DNA from: Trichostrongylus colubriformis
Lineage: Eukaryota > Nematoda > Chromadorea > Rhabditida > Trichostrongylidae
Assembly: GCA_963978905.1 (NCBI GenBank)
Contig: OZ022257.1
Location: forward strand, 19,177,664 to 19,241,663
Reading direction: 5' to 3'
DNA length: 64,000 bases
The notes below the pieces were generated by a model. That model had not been told where the DNA came from, ran no database searches, and was given only the letters and a program-made list of their open reading frames with translations. A program made the translations under genes and the position numbers. Shown in pieces: positions 12,786-23,760 of this stretch (position 1 is its first letter; every line of letters begins with the position of its first letter).

Positions 12786-13135
12786 AGGGATCGAATTACC
12801 CCTCTGTGCAAATTTCCAGCCGGATCCAGTTTCTGGCCCAACTTCGGAAAATTAGGGGTAGCCAGGGGTTAAGTAGGAGTTTTTGAACTTCCTTCCATAA
12901 AAAATCCTTCAAGCTAAACAAGGTAACCTACATACCTATCACACTAAACGCCCGTAGCAAGCGCCAAATAAGAGCATTTGCTCGGCAAGGGTCAACACTT
13001 CTTCTTTGTTGAATGGGTTGTCAGTCAATAGCCCATCAATTTTCCCGACATTTGGTCAAATTCTCGAATTGGCTGAAACTTTGTCCCATTGGGTAATTTG
13101 ATCCTCTGAACACGAAATCACACTGGTTTTGCGTG
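12786..13135. mobile_element. Inverted-repeat element nested in the 1.03-kb element
   Basis: The left arm (GGGATCGAATTACCCCTCTG...) is an inverted match to the right arm (...GGGTAATTTGATCCTCTGAA). The same arm sequences recur in the nested element at 18,003-18,465, so this is a dispersed foldback family. Confidence 0.6.
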
Positions 13136-13877
13136 GAAACGTATGGTTCGCGTGCTATGGGCTCCCAAACATACCGATGGCATTATTTTTTTTCAAAAAA
13201 CCTTAATAAATTCATTCAGTAATTGTTTGACAAATTCTGAATGCAGATTTGAGATCAGCATTCAAAAGCGCGTACAGCGGTATGTGTCTCATTGCAAATG
13301 GCCATTTCGACAAACCGTCCGATGGCAAAGTGCCTCGCCAATGAGGTGTCACAGGCAAACTTTGACCCCTCGTAACTCGTTTCAGGATGCCATTTGGCAA
13401 TTTTGGTTTTCACAGTTAAATCAGCGTTCGAAGCTCAATCGATCCCCCGGGTCTCATTTCAAAGTTCCATGGGAAGTTAAAACCCTTTCCTAGTAAGGCC
13501 TCATTTTGTACATCAACTCGCTCCGGTGATCGTAAGAGAGTTTCGTAGCTGGATACGATCAACCTGCTAGAATGCATGTAAGTTCTAGGTATTCGTGTAA
13601 ACGAGGATATCCTCGTTAAGAAATAGTTTTGAATGAAGTATTTTCAAAATTCCGCTCTCGTATTTATCCACAAGGTTTGAAACGCTTTACACGCTTGACT
13701 AGGCATCAGTGTTGCTTCCGCAGGCCGCTTTCGTGCGCACTCCATTCAGACGGGGAATAGCTAAAGCATTATTCTCTAACTTCCAACTTCGTTTTCGAAC
13801 TTCACCTTCGCTTCCTCCTAGAAGCGCAGAAGTACTGAGATCAATCAAATTTTTGACCTATTAATATGTTCAATTGC

Positions 13878-13897
13878 ATTTTCAGCAAAAGCTCCTG
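13878..13897 (+). promoter_or_regulatory. Probable spliced-leader trans-splice acceptor of srx copy 1
   Basis: CATTTTCAG ends at 13,885, 12 nt before the ATG at 13,898, a typical spacing for nematode SL trans-splicing. In copy 2 the same AG is mutated to AA, but an AG exists 15 bp further upstream (TGTTCAG, about 40,960), where copy 1 has TGTTCAA. Confidence 0.55.
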
Positions 13898-16800
13898 ATG
13901 GATACAAACGATAGTTTCGCCGTAGTGAAAGCTGCGGGAGAGTCTATCTACGTCACTGTGCTCGAAGCTGTACTTTTATGGATGGTAGGTCAGCAGCGTC
14001 AATACTCTCAACGAATCAATTTCAGTTCCAATAAAATTTTAGCAAAAAGTAGTAAGATGAAGTAATGCGCCACATCCTTCCTACCATGTCTATTAAGATT
14101 TCGCCCCAATATAAAGCGTTGTCTAGGTTATGTCTAAGTAGCTGCAGGGCTTGAAGATTAGGGGGAATGTGAGCGTATTTCGCTTTGAAGCCATGCACTT
14201 CAGCTCCTTAGGTGGTCTCTTATCAGGAAATGCTGAAATTATTCGGAGCTTATTACTTTAACAACAGATGCGACCGAAGTTATAGCACCTATACATATGT
14301 ATTACGCAGAGCAAATCCAAACGGTATAATGCCCTACAGCGATTTTCTGATGTCATTAGACTGGCTACGACGTGACTGCATTGCTGTTTTGCATAACGGC
14401 GCATACTAGCAAAGATAGCCTTGCGAGACCTTCATTAGGTGACGAAAGTCTGGAGCCCAAAAAATGAAGTTCGCCTGCAAGAAGCTCATCAGACGGACAT
14501 GTTGACGATTCGAACTCCATCAGGTGTAGAAATAATAATAATAATGACGCTACAGGCACTTTTCCTTAGCGATGAGGTTAGGGTGGAACCATTCTATATA
14601 ATTACTGAGAACTGCTCTGTCACAAAGTAGCAAATATAGACAGATAATGTTAAATCTCAAATTTTCATCCCAAAAATCTCAAAATCAGAAAACCGTGGAG
14701 AAGAATTTGGAGTCATGAGAGTTGATTCCGAAGCCTTTTCAGATTGGAACAGTGAGAATTACTTTTAGGTGGCAAATGTTCCCAAAATTGGTAATCTATA
14801 GCGGCTTCCACGCTGCCCTCCAAACTTTTGATCCTTATCCCTTAGACGAGGCTGTAGCAAATTTCTTGGACTCTACAAAATTTTAGCTTCTCTGAAAGGA
14901 GAGGCCTGACTGGCGACATCGCTTCAGGGGTTGTGTGCACTTGTGACGGAAAATCGCGTGGCTGCCCGCGTCGATCGGCTCAGCGAGTGCGAATACCAGT
15001 GGCAAGCGTGGAAGCCTTCGAGCGAGGCAGTGTGGCGTGGGTGGAAGTGCAGAGGTGACGCAGTCACGCTGTGCCGGGCTCCCAAGGGCAATCCAGAAAG
15101 TCGTACCAATGGCGCCGCGAAGCGATTTTCCGTCATAAGTGCACACACTCCGCTTGAGGTACTAGGCACAAGCGCGATACTACCGCTATCACTTAGCTTA
15201 TTGACTCTTAAGGAGCAATTTTGACATGCTTAATAGTAGAAAGACTTGAGTGATCTCAATGTCGCTGAAAATTATTCCAGATTTGTACAATTGGAATCGC
15301 TTCGAATCTTCTTGCTTTTTTCGTGCTGAGTCGTCATCGTGCATTCAAAAGCTCTTTCGGACAGCTGGCAGCATGTTCCGCATTTGGGAATGCAGGGGTT
15401 CTCATTATAATAGTTTTATGGGCTGTTCCGTGGACTATTTGGTGAGCAACAAAACTTTTTTTATACTGCTTTTTTGTTCACTCACACTTGCTACGTCTCT
15501 CTTATACAAACACGAGAACTTTCCAACCTGCAGAAAGTGTAGAAATGCAACAACTCAACTCATTTTATGCTGTGATGCTAAGCTCGTTTCTGCTGACCAC
15601 AAAAATTTTCGAGCGGGAGCTAGCGTAGTCTCACTCCTGGCCCTAGAGACCTCAGCATCTCAGTCCTTTCTGCTGTACCTTCGTGAAGAAAGCCGGCCAC
15701 TTTCGTAGCTGAGGTTCCGCGGGCTTCAGTTGATAACTGATCTCCACCGATCATCGCAATACCGCAAGATGTGTCATCGAACGCTTGTCAAGCATTTACA
15801 GTGCTTACTCCAGATTCCTCCCTGCAGCTGCCTCCATAAGAATGTCGTAACGTACATAGCCTCCAGTTTACGAGCAGCCGAAACTATAAGTGAGCACAGG
15901 GGAGGGTGATGATAGTCTTTTTCACTACCTTCACGGCTGCCGCGATGTTGTTTTATGCTCCTCAAGTCGTTACTTTTTTTGCTCAACTTTTGTCAATCAT
16001 TCATCATGCCGAGTACGCGCCATAGACACACATAACTGGATCACAGTGGATCATTTGGTGATGGTCCTTTTATGAGCGTGAATGAAATACCATATACTAG
16101 CCCATTTTTCCTGACGTTTGTCATGCAGCTGCAAACCGATCTTCACTCACCGACTGTGTCAGCTAGCATTAGCTGGTCTGCTTGGCTACGGTTTATTAAC
16201 ACGGTTCCACGAGTGAAGTGTAGGGCCATCGGGTCAATCCATCCCTTGTTCTCCAGTGCCTGTTAATATTCTCGATCTCGTGCTGCACCGAAAGGCATGC
16301 TTCACATGGTATCGTCTTTTAAAATTTCTCTCTTCATATTAATGTTTCTTTGCACAATGCTGAGACCTTATGCATGAAGTTGCTCTGAATTTTCGAAGTA
16401 TCTTCATACATAGAGGAGGCGTGTCTTGAGTGCCCAGACTTTCGATAACCACTTCTGTTTAAAAGCACACCACACGATAATCAAAGTGGTCCTTACCTTC
16501 TCAGGGCAGGTAGACCCTTGGATGGTTGTGAAGATTGCAGCCTTTTCGCGGCGCCACGGCTCACCCCCGCCGCGCACGGCCTTGTCGACCTGAGCCGAGT
16601 TGAGCCCACCGAGCGGAATCACAACCGGCTTAGACGAGAGGGAAACTTGCGATAAGACAAGATAAGGCAGCAATATCAATAGCGAACGTAGCAGCTTCAG
16701 TAGGAAAGAAGAGGTGATATCGTAGCATTCTGCGATCATCGAGCAAATACTCATTTCCAATCTCCCATACTCGTACGAGGGCCGATGGCAGGGAGCTTCG

Positions 16801-19800
16801 TTTTTAGTAGTTGTGAAGGGTTTTGAAGCTTCTAACCAGGATACAATTTCAAGATACGAAAAAACTGTGGTTTACTATTGGTGCAGCACCATGTGTTGCA
16901 CTTGGCCTCTCAGAAACGGCTTTGGGTGCACCATCACACAGGTACTGAAGCATGGCAGCCAAGTGAACCAAATGCGGAAATTTTCGTATGGGCCTGAGCG
17001 ATAGCAATTTTCGGTTATTCAATGCAATGTAAGACAACAAACATGTAAAATTAGCCTTTTCTTCGTTTTTGTCGTTTTCCCGTTGATGGATATTCCAGTT
17101 TGTGGTGTCTGTATCATCTCGTCGGATAGGAAAAGTGACATTTTCAATTCAATGAAAAGTTACTCTTTTGTGCTCTGTAGCTAGAGTTTAGTGTAGATTT
17201 ACTAGGGCGCGTCGCATTACAATTTATGAGGGCTGGATCATCCAGATCACTTCCCATCCGAGCTCAAAGCTCTGTAGAGAGGTAGTAAAGAAAGATTTCG
17301 AAAAGTGGGGAGTAGCTGTGCAAGATGGAATGCATAGGCTGGGAAAAGCATCCGCAGTACAAGCTGAACCTTCATCAGTCAAAGGATCTTAACATCTGCA
17401 CCCGACCATCGGACGGGTATCACGCTTCTCGAATTTCCATGGCCATGGCGTCTACGTAGGAAGTGCTCGCTGAAAGTCGCATGCGCTGTGACATGGGAAT
17501 CTGTTGGGGGTTGAAAGCGCATGCGCTGTGACATGGGAATCTGTTGGGGGTCATCAGTCATCACACTATAGTGAGTGTGCATGGAGACCATACCCCATAG
17601 CGCTTCAACTACCATCTCTGGTTTGGACGGTTCGAGGTCAATGGCAGAGATTCCAATGACAAATAATACCAAGACCCATAAAAACATTTAGGGTCAAATA
17701 TACTAACGAGGAAGGTCTTCCAACTCATGACGCGCTTTTTGAAAGCTGTTTTTTGCATGTATGGGGGTGCCTACAAGAATCATATAACTGATGTCCATTT
17801 TTGCTGAGCGGCCTTACGAAAGCCAAAATAGGGGTTGATGGTTCGATCCCCACTGACGACAAATTTTTGCAAAATTTAGATTTTCAGTTTTTGGGCTCGT
17901 AAACATTCGAATATGAAGATTAAGCGCAGTAATCGCATTCAGAACCCCGAACTGCCCTCTACTGCCAGTTTTCAGCAAGTTTGACACTCCAACTTTTTGA
18001 CCTTTTAGCGCTCATAGCGCACGAACGAGGCGTTTTTGCGTAAAAACGGATTCGATATTCGTGTTCAGGAGGTCGAACTACCCCAGGGGTAAGTTTCCAG
18101 CCCAATCGAAGTTTTGACCCAAATTCGAAAATTTGAGCTGGGCACTGTACGTTCAACGAAGGAGACGACGATATCACTTGTCAAGAAATCCTGACTATTT
18201 CCCTTGCTTGATGCTTGGTTGGTCAAGTTATAACGACATGCATCCATGCTGTGCATATTCCACTGATTTTCAGCGATTTTGTTAGTTACCCACTTCTACA
18301 AATAGAAAGGGCACCATGTATCCATGACCAAACGTCTTTCTCGAAGTTAGGGTCAAAATTTGGAATTGGCTAGAAATGTGTCCCCAAGGGTAGTTTGACC
18401 CCCTGAACACGAAAAAGGCACTCATTTTGCGCGAAATCGCGAATTTCGAGCGCTACGGGCTTTTATGTGTCCAAAAAAGTCAGATCACCAAGTTCACTGA
18501 AAATTCGTAAACAGAGTCATTTTGGCGTGCTGTCAACGAAAATCTTAGTCATTTGGCATAAACAGACATACCTGAAGATGAAAAAGTGAAGGCAAACACA
18601 AATGCAAAAGCCCGGCAGGCCCGGGACCTGAACCGCCAACCCATGCCTTTCGACCGTTTGAGAGCCCATCGTCGTATCCGGTAGACCATCCGATCGCTGC
18701 ATCACACCCATATCGGGGAACCCTTGTGAAACTGCTGCACACTTTTAGTACATGGTGGAGGTAAGATCTTATTTTTTCACTCCCGTATTTCACTTTGTTT
18801 TGGATGTGAAATGGAAGAACACCTTTGGATCTGCACATGGTTAAGGTTACAAGGAGTATGCGTTACAATAAGTGGGTTAAAATCGCCTTTTTGGAAAAAA
18901 AATTTTTACTCCTTTTTTGGCATTCGTAGGGTCGCTCAGCAAAAATGGAAGTTAGTTATATGTTTCATGTAGGTACCCCCATATAATGGAATGAAACCGT
19001 TCCTCAAAAGCGCGTCATGACCTGAAAGACCTCCCTTGTAAGTGCTACAAAGTGTTTGCATGCAGTTGAAGAGATAAAGGGCGCAGTTAAGATCAGTTGT
19101 CATCTGTTTTAACTGCAGACCAAATGTGGATCTATTGTTTTGCTATCATATGATTACCAGATATATATGTATAGGATTACATACAATAGGCGAAATAACA
19201 AAAAAAGATGATGACGTAGATAGAAGATGATGCCTCAGTATGTAACTATCCATTCAGGGAAATTCCAAATGGCTTGCAGTACATGAATCTGAGGATGGGC
19301 CAACTGTCGCTTTCCTTCTACGAAGCGACGACCCACTGCATTTTATTCATTTCTGTCAACAGGTTATCATTCTCCATAATTCAGAAGAAATATGTATAAA
19401 AACAGTAACATTTTTCTGAGGGGGCGAGGTTCAGAAGGTGCTTTTCTTGATGCCATAAAGATTCTGATTGATGGGCTAACTCTTCAGTCTTAAGCAAGGC
19501 GTGGGCGCTCACCTACGCTCTGCGGACAGGTGTTCCCTATCACTCTGCCGTGAGCGCAGTCACCCTTCCTCCTTGTCATGATTTCTATGTCTTGTCAGAA
19601 CTCAAACGTATAACGTGATGAGCCAGTTGGCCTTACCGGCATCAGGTAGTCGTACTGATAACGCCAGTGGACACAATGGTGCATTGTTTTCGCACCGTGC
19701 CCTGCCGCAAAAATAAGCCCTTGTTACACACTTGAAAGTCGGTGTCTACAGCTAATTTTTGTTCCTCGATGTGATGAGGAGCGCTCTTTTCCCGAATCCT

Positions 19801-22800
19801 AAATCAATGAAGTCTTAAAAGTGGCATAATACATATCATGCTCCAGTTTCGCGTAAGAGCTGCTAAATAATGGACGAATCGCCAAGAACGCTTCGGAAGT
19901 GGTACTAAAGATGAACAAACTGAATAATTTTGCATCGTTGTCTGCTGGCACACAGGAATATTTCATGTTTGGGGGGCGAAAGCTGACAAGGCAGAGGTGG
20001 TCGATTAGCTGGAGGTAATGTAGAGAGGCGAAAGCTGAAATGTTAGAGGTGCTAAAGGCTCACTCAGGCGCTAGTTTCCCACGACGGAACCAGCGGACAC
20101 AATCACATCGTACGCCAAGTGCTGCCAAGAATGTCATAGAAGGCGATTATATCGAGACACATCGCACAAAGCCATTCCCTGCATTTCCAGTGTCCATACT
20201 TACTGCTCAGTGAGCCTTAAAGGTATAGGATGCTTCATAAATACCACATCAACATACCCCTATACAGTAACTGTTATTCGAACTGATCAGGATGTATCTC
20301 TGCACCATATTGTTTCCCTATTGAAGATAGAAACGAAGCCATTTGATATGGTTGTCATCGTCAGAAAACGCAGCCTCAAGGTGCTCCAGGTTCGAATCTG
20401 GATGAATCGCAGACTTTTCAAGGGGATTTCGGCTCGGGATTACCCTTTCCGAGAGAAGGCCTGTTGAACACTTTCTTCACTCCTTCTGGAGTCAAGTCCC
20501 GCTCGTTCAAAGGCCTAGGCAGTTTTCCCAAAAATTTTATAATTTTCGTTCAGAACACCCGTGATGCGAACCACATTAAAAATTGAACCCTGTTGCAAAC
20601 CACACATTCAGGTGGAGAGCTGTGTAAAACAATCACACCATTCCCATCTTATTGATGCGTTTCCTTAGTTGATGTTCTTTTCTTTCGTTCTCTTCTTGTG
20701 GAACAATCTCATGAAACAACATGGAAACTATGGCATATTCGTGCGACCGACTCTCCGTTGCCACAGCGTACCTCAGGCTTCATCGAGTGAGATTCTTACC
20801 ATACATAGGCTCACAAATCGAATAACCACGTTTCCATTCTGTAGAAATGATCGGAATTAATAATCTGTACAAACTCACCTTCACCTTTCATGTCGAGCTG
20901 GGTGTTCTACGTTCCTGTCGCATTTATGGCACATCCTGTAGAATGGCATTCCGTATGGGAATGCAGGTATTAGAGCTCGTTTGCCTGTAGAATTTTTTGA
21001 GAGCAGTATAGCAGATTGGCAGAGATTGTAAATAGGGTACTAAAACACCACTACACACCAAGCGGTCGCGATGGAAATGTATGTTTAGTGCTCTATGAAA
21101 CAAATGGACACACCCAGCTCCAGTACCCAACAGAGCGATTTGCTCCGAAAGGAAATGGAAAAGTGCAACGTGCTAGGTTTTCAGGAAGTCTGTAAGTATC
21201 AATCCCCTGAGCACTGACGATTCCTAGCTCATCGAATATCATGAGCACTGGAACATTTCGAACTGTGCCTTGAAGAGAAGAAATTCAAAAGATGTTATCG
21301 CATTCAGATTCACAGCGATCACCTTTCCTACGTATTACAACATGATTTTTACAACGAAAACTACATATGGCATCTTCGCCTTCATTGCTGTCATCGATGT
21401 GCTCTACACAGCTACATTTTTTATAGGTGGTACTGATGACTTTTAGTTGACGGCACGAATATTGAACGTTTCCAGGTGGCTGTAACTATTCGTTCCATCA
21501 CGCCACTTCTGCGTGGTTATTCGGCAAGACCCCATGTGGTCTATTCCTGGCCGACGTCGATCTCTACTATAATGGCAGCTTAGTATGTATATTCACGCTC
21601 ATTGATTTCGTAACGATCGTACAACTGAGGATCAGAGGAATGGTAAGGTACTGCAGATTTCTTCAAAGCATGAAAACGAAAGCTGCAGTCTTACGGGGTG
21701 CTGTAGTTTTTTTTTTCTGGAGTGCATGGAGATTTTTTGTTCCCTGAGTGTAGTCTCACCAAAAGACCATGAACATAGCAAATTCAGCGCCTGATCATAG
21801 CATCGGTTGTGGCTTGACCCTAATGAAATGCTAACATAGGCTGAAGGTGCTTGCTTATCCTCACCATTCGTGAACTTTCTATAATAGTTTCTTGTGGCTG
21901 AATGTGGTAGTTGGACCTAGCGCAAACCAAATAATTAGAAGGAATCACAAAAAACACATGCTATCATGGGACGCTCGATTATGATTAGTTATTACCTTCT
22001 TTCCATGTTTATAAGGCTTTAAATGCCACACGTCCAAAACTCTTTTCACTCACTAAATAGATATGATTAATACCATTATTGCCATCCTGTTGAATGTTCA
22101 CAGAAAACTAGGGACATGAAAAATGTTACTTAAGTACATACCTTAATATGCACAGAAAATGGTGACGGACGCATCAAGCAGAGAAGCTGCGACACGGAAC
22201 AAAAGGGAATTCATGTTTTTCATACAAGTAAGAAATTTTGCTGTTTGGCTTTCTCCATGTTTTTGCTTTGACATTTTTACTTTAGCTTTTTTACTTTTAC
22301 TCGATCTTAGCTCATTCCGATCTTTTCTTTTATAATTCTCATTGGATTGAGTCAGCAAAGAAGGATACAGTTAGTGCCGTAAGAGTGTTTTCGCGCGATT
22401 TTCAATACTCTTACGGCACTAACTGTATCCTACATATCCGTATCCTTACTACAAACACTTGCACGAACTCGTGGTGAGAATTACATCATTTAACCACACC
22501 AACAGCTTACCGTGCAAGGTTCTTTTAGCTCGTGCACTACAGTTTACTCAACGTATTCGTTAGTAACCATGGAAATGTGCTAATTTCGATGCTACTGCGA
22601 TAGTTGGCCCATTGTTATAGTTGCAGGGAGCGGCACAAGTATTGACCTCTTCACAAGCCTCATCATACCAACAGCATAACTGTGTCAACATGAACTTTAT
22701 TTAAAGCATAGACGATAAACAGAAGTCTCACTTTGTGTCTCTTTGCCCGTCAGTGTACTTCAAAAGGAGTAGTTGATCATGCTCAGATCCATGCTGTTTG

Positions 22801-23492
22801 GTAATCATCGCTACCAAACGGTGAATTGATAAAGGCGGTTCAGAGGCGAGGGTGCATCACGTCTTATGGGCAAAAGACTCGTCTTGCTGGGAATCGTCCG
22901 ATTTGGTCTCAAATGAGACATCATGTGTGAGATACTATCTAGGGATGTGTGCGCTTTCTGATGACATCTTTGAATCAATTCTGATAATTGGCCGCGATCT
23001 GGTACAACTTCGCCACATCGCCTCCATTTAAAATTCCTCCACAAAACAGTAACTGCTCGATCCGTCTTAAGTGCCTTCAAGCGCAACCCCTGCGCTACTC
23101 CTCACACATGGATCGCTTCATTTAACTACCCTGAATGAATCATATGACGATTTGTCTGGTTTCTGGGGTCATGTTAAGGAAACGATGTTGGAACTGTGTA
23201 AATGATGTTGATCACACACACCAGTGAAATTAATACTGATACCTACTTTCTCCTTAGTACGGCAAGGCCTTGTTATGCGGTGAATACTTGCGCGCACACC
23301 CTGTATTTCTAATAGAAGAATTGATATGGCCGCTTGAAAACTGAAGCTTACTTTCAGACTGCTATAACCTCTAGCACGTACGTGATTTTATACTTCACTT
23401 CTTATTTGATAACTTTCATGGTACGGACGAAGTTTCTGATGTTTCTGTGCACAACTTTCGTTTGGGCTGCGACGCATTGCGCTGGAGGGTGA
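13898..23492 (+). CDS. srx-type seven-transmembrane chemoreceptor, copy 1 (7 exons)
   Basis: Exons: 13,898-13,984; 15,281-15,441; 19,258-19,362; 21,308-21,426; 21,476-21,642; 22,156-22,227; about 23,358-23,492. All junctions are GT-AG and the phases (0,2,2,1,0,0) join without a stop. The roughly 290-residue product has a short N-terminus, TM1 followed by FKSSFGQLAAC (the Srx-type first loop and TM2 start), TM3 ending FISVNRF, TM4, an extracellular Cys loop containing WLFGKTPCG, TM5, a basic third loop (NKREFMFFIQ) and TM6-TM7 ending FVWAATHCAGG. These are hallmarks of nematode 7TM_GPCR_Srx receptors, expected in chemosensory neuron membranes. The end is uncertain: an in-frame TGA (23,490-23,492) overlaps a good GTGAG donor, so another short exon is possible. 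At exon 7 the AG used in copy 2 (GAG) is GAA, so TTTCAG at 23,357 is the likely acceptor. Confidence 0.8.
14929..15150. mobile_element. 222-bp foldback MITE, 9-bp target duplication, in srx copy 1 intron 1
   Basis: Ends GGTTGTGTGCACTTGTGACG and CGTCATAAGTGCACACACTC are inverted. Flanks CGCTTCAGG (14,920-14,928) and CGCTTGAGG (15,151-15,159) form a 9-bp duplication with one mismatch. Copy 2 at about 41,940 has the site once and no insert. Target length and end type suggest a Mutator-like family; same family as 29,848 and 44,501. Confidence 0.8.
16497..16760 (-). CDS. Candidate first exon of an unknown secreted protein, antisense in srx intron 2
   Basis: The minus-strand frame has a long hydrophobic stretch (LLRSLLILLPYLVLS) usable as a signal peptide, then a GC-rich, codon-like segment (PVVIPLGGLNSAQ..., ending GSTCPEK), and stops at a good donor (AAG then GTAAGG, 16,491-16,496). 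The segment is absent from duplication copy 2, which diverges just outside it. The start is uncertain (three in-frame Met codons). No family recognised; downstream exons not found. Confidence 0.35.
17379..17687 (-). CDS. Candidate small secreted protein with an internal 40-bp duplication
   Basis: The frame starts MFLWVLVLFVIGISAID, a clear signal-peptide-like leader, and runs 102 codons to TGA. About 60 codons in, a 40-bp unit (containing CCCATGTCACAGCGCATGCG) is tandemly duplicated; because 40 is not a multiple of three, the second unit and everything after it are read in a different frame. The relative at 46,230-46,630 has the unit once and keeps the other frame open downstream, so the tail here is probably frame-shifted. 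It lies antisense inside intron 2 of srx copy 1. Function unknown. Confidence 0.4.
   Translation of the reverse strand: MFLWVLVLFVIGISAIDLEPSKPEMVVEALWGMVSMHTHYSVMTDDPQQIPMSQRMRFQPPTDSHVTAHATFSEHFLRRRHGHGNSRSVIPVRWSGADVKIL
17813..17872 (+). repeat. tRNA-like sequence at the inner edge of the left arm
   Basis: TTTGCTGAGCGGCCTTA (A-box-like) and GATGGTTCGATCCCCACTGA (B-box-like, close to consensus) about 30 bases apart. Too short and unbalanced for a functional tRNA. Confidence 0.4.
18003..18465. mobile_element. Foldback element nested in the 1.3-kb element
   Basis: The left arm (…GTGTTCAGGAGGTCGAACTACC…) is the inverse of the right arm (…GGTAGTTTGACCCCCTGAACAC…), about 120 bp each. Same family as 12,786-13,135. 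Confidence 0.65.
18600..18715 (-). repeat. tRNA-like (SINE-type) sequence, minus strand
   Basis: On the minus strand GCAGCGATCGGATGGTCTAC (A-box-like) is followed about 55 bases later by GGCGGTTCAGGTCCCGGGCC (B-box-like). The long spacing resembles a tRNA with a long variable arm, but the stems are imperfect. Inside the element at 17,700-19,045. Confidence 0.4.
20545..20590 (+). other. Empty site matching the Gypsy insertion in copy 2
   Basis: AACACCCGTGATGCGAACCA and the following AT-rich bases align with both flanks of the Gypsy element (50,593-55,215) in copy 2, with no insertion here. Confidence 0.75.
22362..22431. repeat. Perfect 25-bp stem hairpin with 20-nt loop
   Basis: The arm at 22,362-22,386 (AGGATACAGTTAGTGCCGTA then AGAGT) is an exact reverse complement of 22,407-22,431. 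It lies in srx copy 1 intron 6 and is absent at the matching place in copy 2 (about 62,605-62,620), so it is probably a very small foldback insertion; a hairpin RNA role is only a possibility. Confidence 0.75.
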
Positions 23493-23760
23493 GTATCTTT
23501 CGTACAGGCTATGAATCTGATCTCTCATATCATTCATGTAAGTTATATGAAAACAGCACGTTTCGTGGAGTCTTGCACACTTCCGCAAAAGATCCGAATA
23601 GGATTGCCCCTCTACTGCTGTTCTAGGTGGCAGTGTAGACCTATTAATGAAAATATGAAATCGCATCTAGTGGACTTGCTGCACTAGGCAAACGAATATC
23701 ACTTGCATATGCATTCTTATTCAAAGTGATTCTTCTATTATTCAATGCGGAGCTTCGCTA

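Larger units (their letters stand above)
12458..13490. mobile_element. 1.03-kb element with about 145-bp terminal inverted repeats, TA target
   Basis: The left end begins GGGAAGAGTTTCAATTTCC and the right end is its diverged reverse complement; inverted similarity covers about 145 bp each side (both arms contain AAACTTTGACCCCTCGTAAC in one orientation or the other). It is flanked by TA. The matching place in copy 2 (about 40,610) is uninterrupted with a single TA, a clean empty site. No transposase is visible. A tRNA-like repeat and a smaller inverted-repeat element are nested inside. Consistent with a Tc1/mariner-type non-autonomous element, by its TA target only. Confidence 0.75.
17700..19045. 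mobile_element. 1.3-kb element with about 130-bp terminal inverted repeats
   Basis: The left arm contains TCATGACGCGCTTTTTGAAA, TATGGGGGTGCCTACA and CCATTTTTGCTGAGCGGCC; the right arm at about 18,900-19,040 carries the reverse complements in order. Ends (GGAAGGTC / GACCTCCC) are inverted; a target duplication is not obvious. The interior holds a nested foldback element and tRNA-like sequence. No transposase. Lies in srx copy 1 intron 2. Confidence 0.65.
10640..23760 (+). repeat. Large direct duplication, copy 1
   Basis: Collinear same-strand similarity to 39,140-63,757: the upstream region (10.65-12.45 kb with 39.15-40.6 kb), the region around exon 1, exon 2 and its flanks (15.2-16.45 kb with 42.0-43.6 kb), the region around exon 3 (19.2-21.25 kb with 47.75-48.24 and 50.1-55.9 kb) and the 3' half (21.25-23.76 kb with 61.5-63.75 kb). 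Offsets change where insertions sit in one copy only. Each copy carries one srx gene. Confidence 0.85.

Noticed and set aside
20669..21000. A reading frame with a hydrophobic run that at first looked like TM1-TM2 of a separate srx gene (also 55,390-55,650).
   Set aside because: Phase-consistent exons 3 and 4 of the srx genes lie on either side, so this is inside intron 3. The two copies have different frame and splice-site damage, and a better TM1-TM2 exon exists at 15,281 and 42,065.
22811..23086. 91-codon minus-strand frame in srx intron 6.
   Set aside because: The corresponding frame in copy 2 contains early stops; it is intronic shadow.
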